A stretch of 64,000 nt of DNA from Saprospiraceae bacterium (GTDB lineage Bacteria; Bacteroidota; Bacteroidia; Chitinophagales; Saprospiraceae), in assembly GCA_029263015.1 (NCBI GenBank), contig JAJCYI010000079.1, forward strand, positions 1 to 64,000, given 5' to 3'. A model generated the notes under the pieces. That model was not told the DNA's origin and did not search any database. It was given only the letters and a program-made list of their open reading frames with translations. The number at the start of each line of letters is the position of its first letter. The stretch's first letter is position 1. The translations under genes were made by a program, and so were the position numbers. Shown here in pieces: positions 62,265 to 64,000 of this stretch.

Positions 62265-63365
62265 ATGTTGATTAATCACAATTTAACAAGACACAAATAT
62301 TCTGACATTATTTATGAAAAAAGATCTGTAAAAGATCTGAATGGTAATGATGTAGATGGATTATATAATGCGTGGATAATAATAAATAATCCATCTCAAT
62401 ATAATTCTTATACAACGCAAGCTGTCAAAGAAATCATCTTGGCCATGCGGGAAGCTTCTAACGACAGGAGCGTGGTGGCAGTAGTTTTTACGGCTGTTGG
62501 CAATAAAGCATTTTGTACTGGCGGCAACACCAAAGAATATGCAGAATACTACGCCGGAAACCCGCAAGAGTACAAACAATATATGCGGTTGTTCAACGAT
62601 ATGGTTTCAACCATATTGATGAACGACAAGCCTGTTATTTGCCGTGCCAATGGAATGCGGATTGGTGGTGGGCAGGAAATTGGGATGGCATGTGACTTCA
62701 CTATTGCCCAAGATTTGGCTCGCTTTGGACAGGCTGGGCCAAAGCATGGAAGTGCGCCCGATGGTGGTTCCACTGACTTTTTGCATTTATTTGTAGGCGT
62801 TGAGCTGGCGATGTTCTCCTGCACGGTTTGCGATCCTTGGTCTGCCCACGAAGCTATGCGTTATGGCTTACTGACAGAGGTTGTGCCTGCCCTTAAAGTA
62901 AATGGAAAATATATCCCAAATCCCATGGTCCGGACTGATAGATGGACAAGTAAAAAGACGGGAGAAATTATTTACGGCAAATTAAAGAGAGGGGAATCAA
63001 TGACAAAAGGAAAAGAACTGCTCAAGTCTGGAGAAATAGATTTGTCGCTGTTGGATGAAGCAGTTGAAAAAATGTGTACTAAATTAATGATGACGTTCCC
63101 AAATTGTTTAAGTAAAACTATTAACTCAATCAGGAAGAAAAAATTAGAACACTGGGACCAAAATAAAGAATCGAACCGGGATTGGTTGGCATTAAACATG
63201 ATGACCGAAGCTAAAGCAGGATTTAAAGCATTTAATGACGGACCAAGAGGAGATAGAGAAATTGATTTTGTAAAATTGAGACAAATGTTAGCAGAAGGGA
63301 TGGAGTGGAACGATGAAATGCACGAAGCAATTTCCCCACAGTACAAAACTGAAAGCGTCTTATGA
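62265..63365 (+). CDS. oah: 6-oxocyclohex-1-ene-1-carbonyl-CoA hydrolase
   Basis: 366 residues (Thauera Oah about 377), an atypical crotonase. Diagnostic stretches are FGQAGPKHGSAPDGGSTDFL near residue 155, VGVELAMFSCTVCDPWSAHEA and the WTSKKTGEIIYGK region. It adds water and cleaves the ring to 3-hydroxypimelyl-CoA in one enzyme. Its end overlaps dch by 4 bases. Confidence 0.94.
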   Translation: MLINHNLTRHKYSDIIYEKRSVKDLNGNDVDGLYNAWIIINNPSQYNSYTTQAVKEIILAMREASNDRSVVAVVFTAVGNKAFCTGGNTKEYAEYYAGNPQEYKQYMRLFNDMVSTILMNDKPVICRANGMRIGGGQEIGMACDFTIAQDLARFGQAGPKHGSAPDGGSTDFLHLFVGVELAMFSCTVCDPWSAHEAMRYGLLTEVVPALKVNGKYIPNPMVRTDRWTSKKTGEIIYGKLKRGESMTKGKELLKSGEIDLSLLDEAVEKMCTKLMMTFPNCLSKTINSIRKKKLEHWDQNKESNRDWLALNMMTEAKAGFKAFNDGPRGDREIDFVKLRQMLAEGMEWNDEMHEAISPQYKTESVL

Positions 63366-64000
63366 TGGAAAAGATCAAATTAAATTTTACGCATAATAAT
63401 GAGGTCGCCAATATTGTGTTGGATGATGGGAAAGGGAATGTGTTGGATAATACAATGATGTTGGAACTACTTGAATTATTTTCCCAATTTAAAGATAATA
63501 AGGATATCAAACTTATTACCTTTCAGGGAGAGGGCAAACATTTTTCTTTTGGTGCCAGTGTTCCGGAACATACAAAAGAATATGCTGAAATGATGATTAA
63601 AACCTTTCACCGGATCTTCTTTAAAATAATAGATTTAAGCATTCCGACATTGGCCAAAATTTCCGGCCAATGTTTAGGAGGTGGAATGGAATTGGCATTG
63701 GCTTGCAATTTTATGTTTGCCGATAAAACAGCCATTTTAGCTCAACCTGAAATAATATTAGGTGTATTTCCTCCACCGGCTTCTATTATGTTACCGTTAA
63801 AAATTGGAAATGCACGGGCTGAAGAAATATTGTTGACCGGAAGGAATATCCACGCTGAAGAAGGTGAGCGTATTGGATTGCTAAATAAAGTTTTTGAAGA
63901 TAAAGAAGCGTTAAGTGCCGGTGTTGATAAATGGATAAATAAAAACATTATTCCAAAAAGTGCTTCCTCGTTAAAGTTTGCCGTTAAATCAGCCCGCACA
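63362..64000 (+). CDS. dch: Cyclohexa-1,5-diene-1-carbonyl-CoA hydratase, 3' end beyond the window
   Basis: The first 213 codons of a crotonase, open to the end of the window. The start is at ATGATG overlapping the oah stop. Typical crotonase features are FSFGASVPEH near residue 60 and GQCLGGGMELALACNF near residue 100, with the oxyanion-hole glycines, followed by AQPEIILGVFPPPAS. The PPPAS stretch and the place next to oah and had fit Dch. It hydrates the dienoyl-CoA made by the reductase. Confidence 0.9.
   Translation, partial: MMEKIKLNFTHNNEVANIVLDDGKGNVLDNTMMLELLELFSQFKDNKDIKLITFQGEGKHFSFGASVPEHTKEYAEMMIKTFHRIFFKIIDLSIPTLAKISGQCLGGGMELALACNFMFADKTAILAQPEIILGVFPPPASIMLPLKIGNARAEEILLTGRNIHAEEGERIGLLNKVFEDKEALSAGVDKWINKNIIPKSASSLKFAVKSART

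Noticed and set aside
1-64000. CRISPR array, prophage or intact insertion sequence
   Set aside because: No regularly spaced direct repeats, phage genes or transposase genes were seen in the window.

Overview
The window looks like chromosomal DNA of a Gram-negative member of the Bacteroidota. Support comes from two TonB-dependent receptors with N-terminal carboxypeptidase-D-like domains, a two-component regulator with a periplasmic beta-propeller, an OmpA-type lipoprotein, moderate-to-low GC, almost no Shine-Dalgarno sites, and several promoter-like sites of the Bacteroidota TAnnTTTG type. The genus cannot be fixed from the sequence alone.

Layout. Positions 1-14500 hold ordinary chromosomal genes: an exported class V aminotransferase-like protein, a TonB receptor, sucC, an OmpA lipoprotein, a LuxR-type regulator with its sensor kinase, hemL, a TPR-like protein and a CAT-anticodon tRNA. 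Positions 14951-22728 hold a molybdoenzyme module: mocA, xdhC, an SDR dehydrogenase, a fused [2Fe-2S]/molybdopterin subunit, a PLP decarboxylase, and a FAD subunit carrying the extra [4Fe-4S] cysteines of 4-hydroxybenzoyl-CoA reductase, followed by a hemerythrin. A second TonB receptor (22946-25813, minus strand) and about 890 bases without a gene separate it from the main cluster.

The main cluster (26702 to the end of the window) is 28 consecutive plus-strand genes over 37 kb, tightly packed and often overlapping. It starts with a complete ATP-dependent class I benzoyl-CoA reductase in the order bcrC-B-A-D. It ends with the downstream ring-opening enzymes Had, Oah and Dch (Dch runs off the window). 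Between them lie nearly all enzyme types proposed for anaerobic indoleacetate degradation in Azoarcus/Aromatoleum: a molybdenum hydroxylase, an ATP-dependent hydantoinase-like pair, a CoA ligase, a family III CoA-transferase, a two-subunit B12 mutase, an acyl-CoA dehydrogenase, a hydroxyacyl-CoA dehydrogenase/enoyl-CoA hydratase fusion, and thiolases. Indolepyruvate:ferredoxin oxidoreductase and a TrpB2-type enzyme are also present.

Inferred pathway: tryptophan or indolepyruvate -> indoleacetyl-CoA/indoleacetate -> 2-oxoindoleacetate -> (2-aminophenyl)succinate and its CoA ester -> (2-aminobenzyl)malonyl-CoA -> 2-aminocinnamoyl-CoA -> 2-aminobenzoylacetyl-CoA -> 2-aminobenzoyl-CoA -> benzoyl-CoA -> dienoyl-CoA -> ring opening. 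The step that must remove the amino group has no established enzyme. The window offers a striking candidate pair: an extra BcrB-like subunit (33348-34559) next to a fusion of a ketopantoate-reductase-like domain with a BcrA/HgdC-type ATPase (34563-36416). I do not recognise that architecture from any described enzyme, and it is the best candidate for something new here. Several long palindromic elements (20-105, 11284-11343, 14651-14811, 58047-58165, and a small one inside a gene at 33399-33415) are a second point of interest.
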